From the NCBI RefSeq assembly GCF_900116515.1, contig NZ_FPBA01000004.1:1-64000 (forward strand): 64,000 nt of DNA, read 5' to 3'. Position 1 is the first letter of the stretch, and each line of letters begins with the position of its first letter. The DNA is from Geodermatophilus amargosae (lineage in GTDB: Bacteria; Actinomycetota; Actinomycetes; Mycobacteriales; Geodermatophilaceae). Shown piece after piece: positions 33,287 through 47,723 of the stretch. Under the pieces are notes generated by a model. The model was given only the letters and a program-made list of their open reading frames with translations. It was not told where the DNA came from and did not search any database. Position numbers and translations under genes: made by a program.

Positions 33287-34270
33287 CTAGCGGCTCCAGA
33301 GCGCCGGGACGGGGCGCGGCGCGGTGCGGCGCAGCAGGAGTGCGGAGGCGGTGCGCTCGTCGAGCACCAGGTCGGTGACCAGCCCGCCGGCCAGCGCCGC
33401 GGCCAGCGCCGTGACCTTGTTGACGCCGGACACCGCGCACACCCGCCGCGGGATGCGGCGCAGCGCCGGCGGGACCAACCCGCTGGTGCGCGCGTTGATC
33501 GGGATGCCCTCCCACGACCCGTCGGCGCGCAGGAACACGGTGCACACGTCGCCGACCACCGAGGCGGCGGCGAGGTCGGCGCGGTCGGCGTGGGTCAGGT
33601 ACCCCTCGGCCCACACCCGGCTCGGGACGGCGCCGGCCACCGCGCCGACGCCGAACAGCGCGACGTCGGCGGACTGCTGGATGCCGAGCACCCGCCGCAC
33701 GCTGCGCTCCCGCCACATGGCCTGGCGGGTCTCGGGCCGGTCGAAGAACGCCGGCACCGGGAAGTGGTGCACCTGCGCGTCCCAGGCGGTGCCGAACCGG
33801 CCGAGGACGTCGCTGCCGTACCCCACGCCGCTGCTGTGGGTGTTCATCGCGCCGTTGAGCTGGACGACGTGCGCGTCGCGCAGCGGCCGCGCCCGCAGGT
33901 GCTGCCCGACCGCGCTGGTGGTGGTACCCCAGGCCAGTCCGAGGGTCATCCCGTCGCCCATCGCCTCGTCCAGGACCGCCGCGGTGCGGTCGGCCACGAG
34001 CTGCAACCGGGCGACGTCGGAGGCGTCGTCGGGCACCGCCACGACACGCGCGGTCACGCCGTACCGGTGCCCGAGCTCGCTCGCCATCGACGCTGCACGT
34101 CCGTGCACGGCGTTCACCGACACGGTGACGATGCCCAGCGCCCGCGCGGCGTCGAGCATCCGGGACACCGTGGAGCGGGAGATCCCCTCCTCGGTGGCGA
34201 TGTCATCCATCCGCACGCGATCCAGCCAGTACCGCCTGGCCACCCGCTCCAGGTCCTGGTCGGCCGCCAT
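33287..34270 (-). CDS. SorC/DeoR-type sugar-binding transcriptional regulator, probable glycerol regulator
   Basis: A 327-aa regulator with an N-terminal HTH (VRMDDIATEEGISRSTVSRM) and a C-terminal sugar-phosphate-binding domain (GLAWGTTTSAVGQHL, GVGAVAGAVPS, AVSGVNKVTALAAAL). ATG 34270 follows a GGAGGG site. It is divergent from glpD-glpF-glpK and shares the 174-base gap containing a perfect palindrome. It most likely responds to glycerol 3-phosphate or a related effector, in place of the unrelated GlpR or IclR types used elsewhere. Target assignment is inferred from position. Confidence 0.85.
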   Translation of the reverse strand: MAADQDLERVARRYWLDRVRMDDIATEEGISRSTVSRMLDAARALGIVTVSVNAVHGRAASMASELGHRYGVTARVVAVPDDASDVARLQLVADRTAAVLDEAMGDGMTLGLAWGTTTSAVGQHLRARPLRDAHVVQLNGAMNTHSSGVGYGSDVLGRFGTAWDAQVHHFPVPAFFDRPETRQAMWRERSVRRVLGIQQSADVALFGVGAVAGAVPSRVWAEGYLTHADRADLAAASVVGDVCTVFLRADGSWEGIPINARTSGLVPPALRRIPRRVCAVSGVNKVTALAAALAGGLVTDLVLDERTASALLLRRTAPRPVPALWSR

Positions 34271-34366
34271 GCCCCACCCCCTCCCCGCCAGGGAGGCCCC
34301 GCGCGCGGGCTCCACACTAGCCCCGGCGTGCACGGATGTGCAGACGGTTGCCCCGGGAGCCGAGTA

Positions 34367-34381
34367 GGTGCAAGTTGCACC
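34367..34381. promoter_or_regulatory. Palindromic operator candidate for the glp regulator
   Basis: GGTGCAA-G-TTGCACC, a perfect 7-1-7 palindrome, lies between the divergent regulator and glpD, 63 bases before the glpD start. Related TGTGCAG and GTGCAC elements are nearby (34328-34342). Confidence 0.6.
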
Positions 34382-34444
34382 CTGTCCCCGGGTGGCGGCA
34401 CGCCCGCCGTCGCCCCGCACCACCCGCACCACCCAGGAGTCCCG

Positions 34445-36190
34445 GTGTCCACAGCCCTCTCACCCGAGGTCCGCACCTCCGCCCTCGAGCGCATGTCCCG
34501 CGAGGTCCTCGACGTCCTGGTCATCGGCGGCGGCGTCACCGGTGCCGGCGCGGCCCTCGACGCCGCCAGCCGCGGCCTGTCGGTCGGCCTGCTCGAGCAG
34601 CGCGACTGGGCCTCGGGCACCTCCAGCCGGGCCAGCAAGCTCGTGCACGGCGGCCTTCGCTACCTGGAGATGCTCGACTTCGCCCTCGTCCGCGAGGCGT
34701 TGCACGAGCGCGGCCTGCTCGTCGGCCGGCTCGCGCCCCACCTGGTCCACCCGGTGCCGTTCCTGTACCCGCTGCGCCACCGCGTCTGGGAGCGGGTCTA
34801 CACCGGCGCCGGCATCGCCCTCTACGACGCCCTCGGCGGCCTGCTCGGCCGGGTGGGCGGCCGCGGCGTCCCGCTGCACCGCCACCTGTCGAAGAAGGCG
34901 CTGCGCCGGGTCGCCCCCTCGCTGAGCGACGACGTCGCCATCGGCGCCATCCGCTACTGGGACGCCAAGGTCGACGACGCCCGCCTCGTGCAGGTGCTCG
35001 TGCGCACCGCCGTCGGCCACGGCGCGCTGGCCGCCAGCCGCACCCAGGTCACCGGCTACCACGAGGAGGACGGCCGGGTCGCCGGCGTGCGCGCCGTGGA
35101 CCTCGAGACCGGCCGGGAGCTCACCATCCGCGCCCGCCACGTCGTCGGTGCCACCGGTGTGTGGACCGATCAGGTGCAGGAGCTCTTCGCCGCCCAGGGC
35201 CTGACCGTGCGGGCCTCCAAGGGCGTGCACATCGCCGTCCCGCGCGACGTCATCGCCGGCGACGACGGCTTCATCCTGCGCACCGAGAAGAGCGTGCTGT
35301 TCATCATCCCGTGGCCGACGCACTGGGTGATCGGCACGACCGACACCCCGTGGGACCTCGCCAAGGACCACCCGGTCGCCTCGGCCGCCGACGTCGACTA
35401 CCTGCTCGAGCACGCCAACGCGGTCCTCACCCGGCCGCTCACCCGCGAGGACGTCCTCGGCGTCTACACCGGCCTGCGCCCGCTGCTGCAGCCGATCGAC
35501 GAGGAGGCCGGCGGGACGACGCGGGTCTCCCGCGAGCACACCGTGGCCACCGTCCGGCCGGGCCTGACGATGATCGCCGGCGGCAAGTACACGACCTACC
35601 GCGTCATGGCCCGCGACGTCGTCGACATGGCCCTGAAGGACCGGGCGCCCGGCGAGGACCCCGTGGCGCCCATCCCCGCCTCGCTCACCGAGGAGCTGCC
35701 GCTGGCCGGCGCCGACGGCTACCGGGTCCGCTGGAACCGCAAGGCCCACCTGGCCACCGCCCACGGCTGGACCGAGACCCGCGTGGAGCACCTGCTCGAC
35801 CGCTACGGCAGCCTCGTCGACGAGGTCCTCGCGCTGGTCGACGCCGACCCCGACCTCGGTCGCCCGCTCGAGGGCGCGCCGGACTACCTGCGGGCGGAGG
35901 TCGTCTACGCCGTGACCGCCGAGGGCGCCCTGCACCTGGAGGACGTGCTCACCCGCCGCACCCGGCTGTCCTACGAGCAGGCCGACCGCGGGACGGCGTC
36001 GGCCCGCCCGGCCGCCGAGCTCATGGCCGGGCTGCTGGGCTGGGACGACGCGCAGCTCGAGCGGGAGATCTCCACGTACCTCGCTCGCGTGGAGGCCGAG
36101 CACGCCGCCGAGGCGATGCCCGACGACACCTCCGCCGAGCGGGCGCGGCTGCAGGCGCCGGAGATCCGGCCCTTCGCCAGCGCCTCCTGA
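34445..36190 (+). CDS. glpD: Glycerol-3-phosphate dehydrogenase (FAD)
   Basis: A 581-aa flavoprotein oxidising glycerol 3-phosphate to dihydroxyacetone phosphate at the membrane. The FAD loop VLVIGGGVTGAGAALDAASRG is at residues about 19-39; GTSSRASKLVHGGLRYLE, WPTHWVIGTTDTPW and GLTMIAGGKYTTYRVMA follow. The C-terminal GlpD cap domain is complete. GTG 34445 is preceded by AGGAG at 34435-34439. First gene of glpD-glpF-glpK; a strong hairpin follows it, before glpF. Confidence 0.95.
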   Translation: MSTALSPEVRTSALERMSREVLDVLVIGGGVTGAGAALDAASRGLSVGLLEQRDWASGTSSRASKLVHGGLRYLEMLDFALVREALHERGLLVGRLAPHLVHPVPFLYPLRHRVWERVYTGAGIALYDALGGLLGRVGGRGVPLHRHLSKKALRRVAPSLSDDVAIGAIRYWDAKVDDARLVQVLVRTAVGHGALAASRTQVTGYHEEDGRVAGVRAVDLETGRELTIRARHVVGATGVWTDQVQELFAAQGLTVRASKGVHIAVPRDVIAGDDGFILRTEKSVLFIIPWPTHWVIGTTDTPWDLAKDHPVASAADVDYLLEHANAVLTRPLTREDVLGVYTGLRPLLQPIDEEAGGTTRVSREHTVATVRPGLTMIAGGKYTTYRVMARDVVDMALKDRAPGEDPVAPIPASLTEELPLAGADGYRVRWNRKAHLATAHGWTETRVEHLLDRYGSLVDEVLALVDADPDLGRPLEGAPDYLRAEVVYAVTAEGALHLEDVLTRRTRLSYEQADRGTASARPAAELMAGLLGWDDAQLEREISTYLARVEAEHAAEAMPDDTSAERARLQAPEIRPFASAS

Positions 36191-36194
36191 ACCC

Positions 36195-36224
36195 CCGGGC
36201 CGGCGGGGAGCCCCGCCGGCCCGG
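36195..36224 (+). terminator. Intra-operon hairpin between glpD and glpF
   Basis: A perfect 14-bp GC stem CCGGGCCGGCGGGG (36195-36208) with 36211-36224 and a 2-base centre, 5 bases after the glpD stop and 110 before glpF. It could partly terminate transcription or protect the upstream message, giving unequal glpD and glpFK expression. Confidence 0.6.
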
Positions 36225-36334
36225 ATCCCCACGACGATCCCCGCGAGAGGAGGACTGGACAGGGATCCCGCACGACCCGCCCGAGCCGGGCGGGACCCCC
36301 ATCCCGGCACAACCGGACACAGAGAGGTGTCTAC

Positions 36335-37060
36335 GTGTCACTGGTCTCCGTCTTCTTCTCCGAGGTGCTCGGCACCGGACTGCTGCTCCTCCTCGGCGTC
36401 GGCGTGGTCGCCAACGTGCTGCTCACCGACTCGAAGGGTCGCGGCGCGGACTGGCTGCTGATCAACTTCGGCTGGGGGCTGGCGGTCTTCGTCGGCGTCT
36501 ACGCCGCCTACCGCAGCGGTGCGCACCTCAACCCGGCCGTCACCGTCGGTCTGTGGGCGTCAGGGGCCGACGAGTACGCCCCCGGCGTCGACATCACCAT
36601 CGGCAGCACCCTGGTCTACTTCGCCGGCGAGTTCGTCGGCGCCTTCCTCGGCGCCGTGGTCGCCTGGCTGGCCTACCGCGAGCACTACGCCGCCCACCCC
36701 GACCCCGGCGAGATCCTGGGGACCTTCTCCACCGGCCCGGCGATCCGGGCGCTCCCCTGGAACGTCGTCACCGAGCTGATCGGCACCTTCGTGCTGGTCT
36801 ACGTGATCCTGAAGTTCGGCAACACCCCCTCCCAGATCGGCCCGCTCGCCGTGGCGCTGCTCGTCGTGTCGATCGGCGCGTCGCTCGGTGGACCCACCGG
36901 GTACGCCATCAACCCCGCCCGTGACCTCGGGCCTCGCATCGCGCACGCGGTGCTGCCCATCCGCGGCAAGGGCGGCAGCGACTGGGGCTACTCGTGGGTC
37001 CCGGTCGTCGGACCGATCGTCGGCGCCGTCCTGGCCGGCCTGCTCTCCCGGGTCTTCTGA
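36335..37060 (+). CDS. glpF: Glycerol facilitator (MIP/aquaporin family)
   Basis: A 241-aa channel with six membrane helices and the two half-helix motifs HLNPAVT (Asn66) and AINPARD (Asn193). The extended loop after helix 5 and the Asp after the second NPAR favour glycerol over water. It brings glycerol in for the kinase encoded 40 bases downstream. GTG start, AGAGAGG upstream. Confidence 0.93.
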   Translation: MSLVSVFFSEVLGTGLLLLLGVGVVANVLLTDSKGRGADWLLINFGWGLAVFVGVYAAYRSGAHLNPAVTVGLWASGADEYAPGVDITIGSTLVYFAGEFVGAFLGAVVAWLAYREHYAAHPDPGEILGTFSTGPAIRALPWNVVTELIGTFVLVYVILKFGNTPSQIGPLAVALLVVSIGASLGGPTGYAINPARDLGPRIAHAVLPIRGKGGSDWGYSWVPVVGPIVGAVLAGLLSRVF

Positions 37061-37100
37061 CCCGCCCCACCCCTCTGCAACGACGCACCAGGAGGAAGCA

Positions 37101-38621
37101 GTGACCACCTACATCGCCGCCATCGACCAGGGCACGACCAGCACCCGCTGCATGGTCTTCGACCACGCCGGGGCCGTCGTGGCCGTGGCCCAGAAGGAGC
37201 ACCGCCAGATCTTCCCGCGCGCCGGGTGGGTCGAGCACGACGCGCAGGAGATCTGGACCAACGTCCGCGAGGTCGTCGGCCAGGCACTCGCCCGCGCCGA
37301 CCTCGTCGCCACCGACCTCGCCGCCGTCGGGCTCACCAACCAGCGCGAGACCACCGTCGTGTGGGACAAGAACACCGGCGAGCCGGTGTACAACGCCATC
37401 GTCTGGCAGGACACCCGCACCGACCGGATCGTCACCGAGCTCGGCGAGCTCGGCGGGGGAGCCGAGCGCTATAAGGAGAAGGTCGGCCTGCCCCTGGCCA
37501 CCTACTTCGCCGGGCCCAAGGTCACCTGGATCCTCGACAACGTCGAGGGCGCCCGCGACCGCGCCGAGCGCGGCGACCTGCTCATGGGCACGATCGACAG
37601 CTGGATGCTGTGGAACATGACCGGCGGCACCGACGGCGGCCAGCACATCACCGACGTCAGCAACGCCTCACGCACGATGCTCATGGACTACAAGACGCTC
37701 ACGTGGGACGAGTCCATCGCCGCCGACATGCGCATCCCGATGTCGATGCTCCCGGAGATCCGCTCCAACTCCGAGGTCTACGGCGAGGGCCGCAAGGCCG
37801 GTGCGCTGGCCGGCGTGAAGATCGCCGGCTCGCTCGGTGACCAGCAGGCGGCCACCTTCGGGCAGGTCTGCTTCTCGCCGGGCATGGCCAAGAACACCTA
37901 CGGCACCGGCAACTTCCTGCTGCTCAACACCGGCGAGGAGGCGGTGTCGTCGAAGAACGGCCTGCTGACGACGGTCTGCTACAAGATCGGCGACCGCAAG
38001 CCCGTCTACGCGCTCGAGGGCTCGATCGCCGTCACCGGCTCGCTGGTGCAGTGGGTGCGCGACAACCTGCGGCTCATCGGCGGGGCGGCGGAGATCGAGG
38101 CGGTGGCCCGGTCGGTCGACGACAACGGCGGCGCCTACTTCGTGCCGGCGTTCTCCGGCCTGTTCGCCCCGCACTGGCGCTCCGACGCCCGCGGCGCGCT
38201 GGTCGGGCTGACCCGCTACGTCAACCGCGGGCACCTGGCACGGGCGGTGCTGGAGGCCACGGCCTACCAGACGCGCGAGGTCGTCGAGGCCATGAACGCC
38301 GACTCCGGCGTCGACCTCACCGAGCTGCGGGTCGACGGCGGCATGGTGGGCAACGAGCTGCTCATGCAGTTCCAGGCCGACATCCTCGGCGTCGACGTCG
38401 TCCGGCCCCAGATCGCCGAGACGACGGCGCTCGGCGCGGCGTACGCGGCGGGCCTGGCGGTCGGCTTCTGGGCCGACGAGGACGAGCTGACCAGCCAGTG
38501 GGCCGAGGACAAGCGGTGGAGCCCGGCGATGGAGTCGGCCGACCGCGACCGGTACTACCGCAAGTGGCAGAAGGCGGTCCAGCGCACCCTCGACTGGGTG
38601 GACGACGACGACGCCGAGTGA
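37101..38621 (+). CDS. glpK: Glycerol kinase
   Basis: A 506-aa FGGY-family kinase. The N-terminal phosphate loop is [27 protein letters not shown] and [11 protein letters not shown] lie in the substrate domain, [14 protein letters not shown] and [11 protein letters not shown] follow, and the C-terminal half has [29 protein letters not shown] and [15 protein letters not shown]. All expected regions are present at family length. GTG 37101 after AGGAGG. It ends the glp operon; a hairpin with the dispersed repeat follows. Confidence 0.96.
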   Translation: MTTYIAAIDQGTTSTRCMVFDHAGAVVAVAQKEHRQIFPRAGWVEHDAQEIWTNVREVVGQALARADLVATDLAAVGLTNQRETTVVWDKNTGEPVYNAIVWQDTRTDRIVTELGELGGGAERYKEKVGLPLATYFAGPKVTWILDNVEGARDRAERGDLLMGTIDSWMLWNMTGGTDGGQHITDVSNASRTMLMDYKTLTWDESIAADMRIPMSMLPEIRSNSEVYGEGRKAGALAGVKIAGSLGDQQAATFGQVCFSPGMAKNTYGTGNFLLLNTGEEAVSSKNGLLTTVCYKIGDRKPVYALEGSIAVTGSLVQWVRDNLRLIGGAAEIEAVARSVDDNGGAYFVPAFSGLFAPHWRSDARGALVGLTRYVNRGHLARAVLEATAYQTREVVEAMNADSGVDLTELRVDGGMVGNELLMQFQADILGVDVVRPQIAETTALGAAYAAGLAVGFWADEDELTSQWAEDKRWSPAMESADRDRYYRKWQKAVQRTLDWVDDDDAE

Positions 38622-38629
38622 GTGAGGGA

Positions 38630-38680
38630 CCCCTCTGCCCCCCACCCCTCGCACGCTCGGGGCGGGACCCTGCAGAGGGG
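38630..38680 (+). terminator. Hairpin terminator of the glp operon, dispersed repeat copy 2
   Basis: The stem CCCCTCTGC/GCAGAGGGG (38630-38638 and 38672-38680) encloses the inverted copy of the 27-bp repeat (38640-38666). It begins 9 bases after the glpK stop. Confidence 0.7.
38640..38666 (-). repeat. 27-bp dispersed repeat, copy 2 (inverted)
   Basis: Exact reverse complement of 22543-22569, 16 kb away; both copies sit inside terminator hairpins after a gene. Confidence 0.75.
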
Positions 38681-38754
38681 CCGTGCGCGGGCGCCGTCCC
38701 CAGGCGGGGACGGCGTCCGCGGGCGTGTCGGACCGCGACACTAGGCTCGCTGCC

Positions 38755-40020
38755 GTGCTCGCCTGGCCCGCTCCGCTCCTGCCGACCCTCCCGGGCCCCG
38801 GTCCGGTCCTGCGGCTGTTCGACACCGCGCGCGGCCAGGTGGTCGACACCGAGCCGGGACCGGTGGCCCGGATGTACGTCTGCGGGATCACCCCCTACGA
38901 CGCCACCCACCTCGGACACGCCGCCACCTACCTGGCCTTCGACCTGGTCAACCGGCTGTGGCGGGACGCCGGGCACGCCGTCCACTACGTGCAGAACGTG
39001 ACCGACGTCGACGACCCGCTGCTCGAGCGGGCCGAGCGCGACGGCGAGGACTGGGTGGTGCTCGCCATGCGCGAGACCGCGCTGTTCCGCGAGGACATGA
39101 CCGCGCTGCGCGTGCTGCCGCCCGAGGACTACGTGGGCGCGGTCGCGACCATCCCGCGGATCGTGGCGCACGTGGAGACGCTGCTCGACGAGGGCCTGGC
39201 CTACGTCCTCGACGACGGCACGGGCGACGTCTACCACGACGTCGCCCAGGCGCCCGGCTTCGGCGAGGAGTCCGGCTACGACGAGGCCACCATGCTGGCC
39301 CTGTCGGCCGAGCGCGGCGGCGACCCCGACCGCCCGGGCAAGCGCAACCGCCTCGACCCGCTGCTGTGGCGCGGCCGGCGCGAGGGCGAGCCGTCCTGGC
39401 CCGGCCCCCGCGGGATCGAGGGCCGGCCGGGCTGGCACATCGAGTGCGCGGCCATCGCCCTGGACACCATCGGCATGGGCTTCGACGTGCAGGGCGGCGG
39501 CAGCGACCTGGTGTTCCCGCACCACGAGTACTCCGCCGTGCACGCCGAGGCGCTCACCGCCATCACGGCGGGGGAGAAGGGACCCTTCGCGCAGGCCTAC
39601 GTGCACGCGGCGATGATCGGCCTCGACGGCGAGAAGATGAGCAAGAGCCGGGGCAACTTGGTGTTCGTCTCCAAGCTGCGCGGCGAGGGCGTCGACCCGA
39701 TGGCGATCCGGCTGGCGCTGCTGTCGGGCCACTACCGCACCGACCGTGCCTGGACGCCGGACCTGCTGACCGCCGCCGAGGAGCGGCTGGCCACCTGGCG
39801 GCGCGCCGCGGCCCTCGACGCCGGCGCCCCGGCCGCACCGGTGCTCGCGGCGCTGCGCGAGCGGCTCTCCGACGACCTCGACAGCCCGGGTGCCATCGCC
39901 GCCGTCGACGCGTGGGCGGCGGCGACGCTGGCCGGCGACGGGGACCCCGAGGACGGGGCGCCGGCCGTGGTCGCCGACGCCGTCGACGCGCTGCTGGGCG
40001 TCGGCCTCCAGGAGGCCTGA
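38755..40020 (+). CDS. mshC: Cysteine:1-D-myo-inositol 2-amino-2-deoxy-glucopyranoside ligase (mycothiol synthesis)
   Basis: A 421-aa CysS-like ligase that joins cysteine to GlcN-inositol in mycothiol biosynthesis. The nucleotide motifs are HLGH at residues 52-55 and KMSKS from Lys294; the zinc/cysteine site is seen in [16 protein letters not shown] and [12 protein letters not shown]. MshC rather than cysteinyl-tRNA synthetase is indicated by the opening [20 protein letters not shown], the internal [10 protein letters not shown] and the lack of a tRNA-binding tail. GTG 38755. The TGA overlaps the ATG of dgt. Confidence 0.93.
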   Translation: MLAWPAPLLPTLPGPGPVLRLFDTARGQVVDTEPGPVARMYVCGITPYDATHLGHAATYLAFDLVNRLWRDAGHAVHYVQNVTDVDDPLLERAERDGEDWVVLAMRETALFREDMTALRVLPPEDYVGAVATIPRIVAHVETLLDEGLAYVLDDGTGDVYHDVAQAPGFGEESGYDEATMLALSAERGGDPDRPGKRNRLDPLLWRGRREGEPSWPGPRGIEGRPGWHIECAAIALDTIGMGFDVQGGGSDLVFPHHEYSAVHAEALTAITAGEKGPFAQAYVHAAMIGLDGEKMSKSRGNLVFVSKLRGEGVDPMAIRLALLSGHYRTDRAWTPDLLTAAEERLATWRRAAALDAGAPAAPVLAALRERLSDDLDSPGAIAAVDAWAAATLAGDGDPEDGAPAVVADAVDALLGVGLQEA

Positions 40021-41054
40021 TGGCCGGTGCGGGCTTCCGGTCCACCGACCGCGCCGCCCGGGAGCGGGAGGAGGAGGCGCTCGCCCCGGCCGCCACGCGC
40101 GCGGCGGCCACCCGCGGCCGCGCCGTCGCCGAGCCCGAGGACCCGCTGCGCACCGCCTTCGAGCGCGACCGGGACCGGATCCTGCACGCCAAGGCGTTCC
40201 GCCGGCTCAAGCACAAGACGCAGGTCTTCCTGAACCCCGACGGCGACCACTTCGTCACCCGGCTCACCCACACGCTGCAGGTCACCCAGGTCGCGCGCGC
40301 CATCGCCCGGGCCCTGGGGCTCAACGAGACGCTGGCCGAGGCGATCGCGCTGGGCCACGACGTCGGCCACTCGCCGTTCGGCCACATCGGCGAGGACGCC
40401 TTCGACCCCTACGTCCCCGGCGGCTGGCACCACGCCGCGCAGGGCGTGCGGATCGTGGAGGTGCTCGAGCACCTCAACCTGACCTGGGAGGTGCGCGACG
40501 GCATCCGCGCGCACAGCTGGAAGATCACGCCGCCGCCGGCCACGCGCGAGGGGGAGTGCGTCCGCTACGCCGACCGGATCGCCTACCTCTCCCACGACGC
40601 GCTCGACGCCGTCCGGGCCGGGGTGCTGCGGGCCGGAGACCTGCCCGCCCGCGCGCGCGAGGTGTTCGGCGAGCCCGGCAGCGCGATGGTCGGCGCGATG
40701 GTCGGCGCCGTCGTCGAGGGCTCGCTGGCCGACGGTGGCGCCGTGGTCATGGCGCCCCGGCCGCTGGCCGCGATGCACGAGCTGCGGGCGTTCATGTTCC
40801 AGCGCGTCTACCTGTCGGAGACGGCCGCGGGGCAGAAGCAGCTCGCCGTCGACGTCATCCGCCGGCTGGTCGATCACCACCTCGCGCACCCCGAGCTCAT
40901 CCCGGCGACCTACCGCGACACCGCGGCCGACCCGGTCACGCAGGTCGTCGACCACGTCTCGGGCATGACCGACCGCTTCGCGCTGGCCACCCACGACCGG
41001 CTCTTCGGCGACGACGCCGCCGCCCGCATGACCCCGCTCCTGCGCCGGGGCTGA
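40020..41054 (+). CDS. dgt: Deoxyguanosinetriphosphate triphosphohydrolase (HD domain)
   Basis: A 344-aa HD-domain enzyme that removes triphosphate from dGTP. Substrate and metal residues are in KTQVFLNPDGDHFVTRLTHT (H of the HD set), AIALGHDVGHSPFGHIGED and YADRIAYLSHDALDAVRAG. The ATG overlaps the mshC stop (TGATG), so the two are coupled, a placement seen in other actinobacteria. Length fits the short Dgt type. Confidence 0.92.
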   Translation: MAGAGFRSTDRAAREREEEALAPAATRAAATRGRAVAEPEDPLRTAFERDRDRILHAKAFRRLKHKTQVFLNPDGDHFVTRLTHTLQVTQVARAIARALGLNETLAEAIALGHDVGHSPFGHIGEDAFDPYVPGGWHHAAQGVRIVEVLEHLNLTWEVRDGIRAHSWKITPPPATREGECVRYADRIAYLSHDALDAVRAGVLRAGDLPARAREVFGEPGSAMVGAMVGAVVEGSLADGGAVVMAPRPLAAMHELRAFMFQRVYLSETAAGQKQLAVDVIRRLVDHHLAHPELIPATYRDTAADPVTQVVDHVSGMTDRFALATHDRLFGDDAAARMTPLLRRG

Positions 41055-41214
41055 GCCGGTCGGGAGGCCGCACTGCCGGCGTTGCTCGCGCGGTGCGGGT
41101 GCGGCAGGACCGGCAACGCACGGACGACGCCCGCAACGCGGTGTCGGCCAGCCGTTACCCCCAACCCATCCGCGAGGAACCCGCCCGCCGCCGGAGCGGC
41201 GGACGGGGGACCGG

Positions 41215-42078
41215 CTAGTTGGGGGAGGACCCGCGGCGGCGGAGGTAGCGCTCGAACTCGCGGGCGATCTGGTCGCCGTTGGCCTCGGACAGGTCGGTCT
41301 CGGCGGCGCGCTCCTCGAGCGAGCGCACGTACTCGACGACCTCGGCGTCCTCCTGGGCCATCTCGTCGACGGTCTTGACCCACTCGTCGGCCTGCTGGGG
41401 GAGCCCGCCGAGCGGCACGGTCACCTCCAGCACCTCCTCGACGCGCTGCAGCAGCGCGACGGTGGCCCGTGGCGACGGCGGCTGGGAGACGTAGTGCGGC
41501 ACCGCCGCCCAGAAGCTCACCGCCGGGAGACCGGCCTGCACGCAGGCGTCCTGGAAGACGCCGAGGATGCCCGTCGAGCCCTCGTACCGGGAGGTCTCCA
41601 GCCCCCACGCCCGCGCGGACTCCTCGTCGTAGGCCGAGCCGGTCACCGGCGTGGGCCGGGTGTGCGGGGTGTCGGCGAGCAGGGCGCCGAGCGCGACGAC
41701 GGTCTGGACCTCGAGCTCCTCGCACAGCTCGATGAGCTCCTGGCAGAAGCCCCGCCAGCGCATGTTCGGCTCGATCCCGCGGATCAGGACGACGTCGCGG
41801 TCGCTGCCCGGCGGGCGCGCCACGGAGATGCGCGTCGTCGGCCACTCGATGCGCCGGCTCACCCCGCCGACGAGGGAGACGGTGGGCCGGTTGACCTGGA
41901 AGTCGTAGTAGTCCTCGGGGTCGAGCGCCGCCAGCGGCGTGGCGTCCCAGATCAGCTCGAGGTGCTCGAGCGCCCCGGTGGCGGCGTCCCCCGCGTCGTT
42001 CCAGCCCTCGAAGGCGACCACCGCCACCGGCTGGTTCAGCTGGGGCAGTTCCTCGGGAGCGGACTTCGGGTCGATCAC
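41215..42078 (-). CDS. PAC2 family protein (proteasome assembly chaperone-like)
   Basis: A 287-aa protein with the PAC2 pattern: [56 protein letters not shown] and [16 protein letters not shown]. Related to archaeal/eukaryal proteasome-assembling proteins; in actinobacteria conserved but not experimentally placed here. GTG 42078. Divergent from metH with a shared 140-base gap. Confidence 0.9.
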   Translation of the reverse strand: MIDPKSAPEELPQLNQPVAVVAFEGWNDAGDAATGALEHLELIWDATPLAALDPEDYYDFQVNRPTVSLVGGVSRRIEWPTTRISVARPPGSDRDVVLIRGIEPNMRWRGFCQELIELCEELEVQTVVALGALLADTPHTRPTPVTGSAYDEESARAWGLETSRYEGSTGILGVFQDACVQAGLPAVSFWAAVPHYVSQPPSPRATVALLQRVEEVLEVTVPLGGLPQQADEWVKTVDEMAQEDAEVVEYVRSLEERAAETDLSEANGDQIAREFERYLRRRGSSPN

Positions 42079-42218
42079 CCCTGCGAGCCTACGTCGGTCG
42101 CGCCGCCCCACCAGGGGAACGCGGGATGGGAGGATGGGCGCCGCCGTGGAATGCGGCCGGGTCCGCGGCCGCTGCTGGTGCTACGCGCACCTCCACCCAC
42201 CGACCCCCGAGGACGCCC

Positions 42219-46037
<3,819 letters not shown>

Positions 46038-46083
46038 CGAACTGCGGGCCCGTGCACCGGGGCCGCTCCGACACGCCGCCTGC

Positions 46084-47556
<1,473 letters not shown>

Positions 47557-47616
47557 GGGCACCTCCCGGCTGTGGCCTGTGTCACGGCAATGTACGCGGA
47601 GGAGGAGCGGTGCGGC

Positions 47617-47631
47617 GTCTCAAAGTGGGAC
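47617..47631. promoter_or_regulatory. Operator candidate for the GAF/Fis regulator
   Basis: GTCTCAAAGTGGGAC, an imperfect palindrome (one mismatch), in the divergent gap 93 bases before the amidohydrolase. It resembles TGTCTCA-n-TGAGACA sites I associate with AcoR-like activators. Confidence 0.45.
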
Positions 47632-47723
47632 AGCCGGGCCGTGGGCGGCGGCCCCGTCCCGACCTAGCGTCACGGGTGGAGACGTGATCCAGCTCACGCC
47701 CCGGAGCCGACGGAGGCCGACGG

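Noticed and set aside
42134-42218. ATG frame with several Cys codons before metH, like a cysteine-sensing leader peptide
   Set aside because: The frame does not stop before metH but runs hundreds of bases into it, and it has no ribosome site of its own.
42079-42218. Cobalamin riboswitch before metH
   Set aside because: The 140-base gap is too short and I see no B12-box-like sequence.
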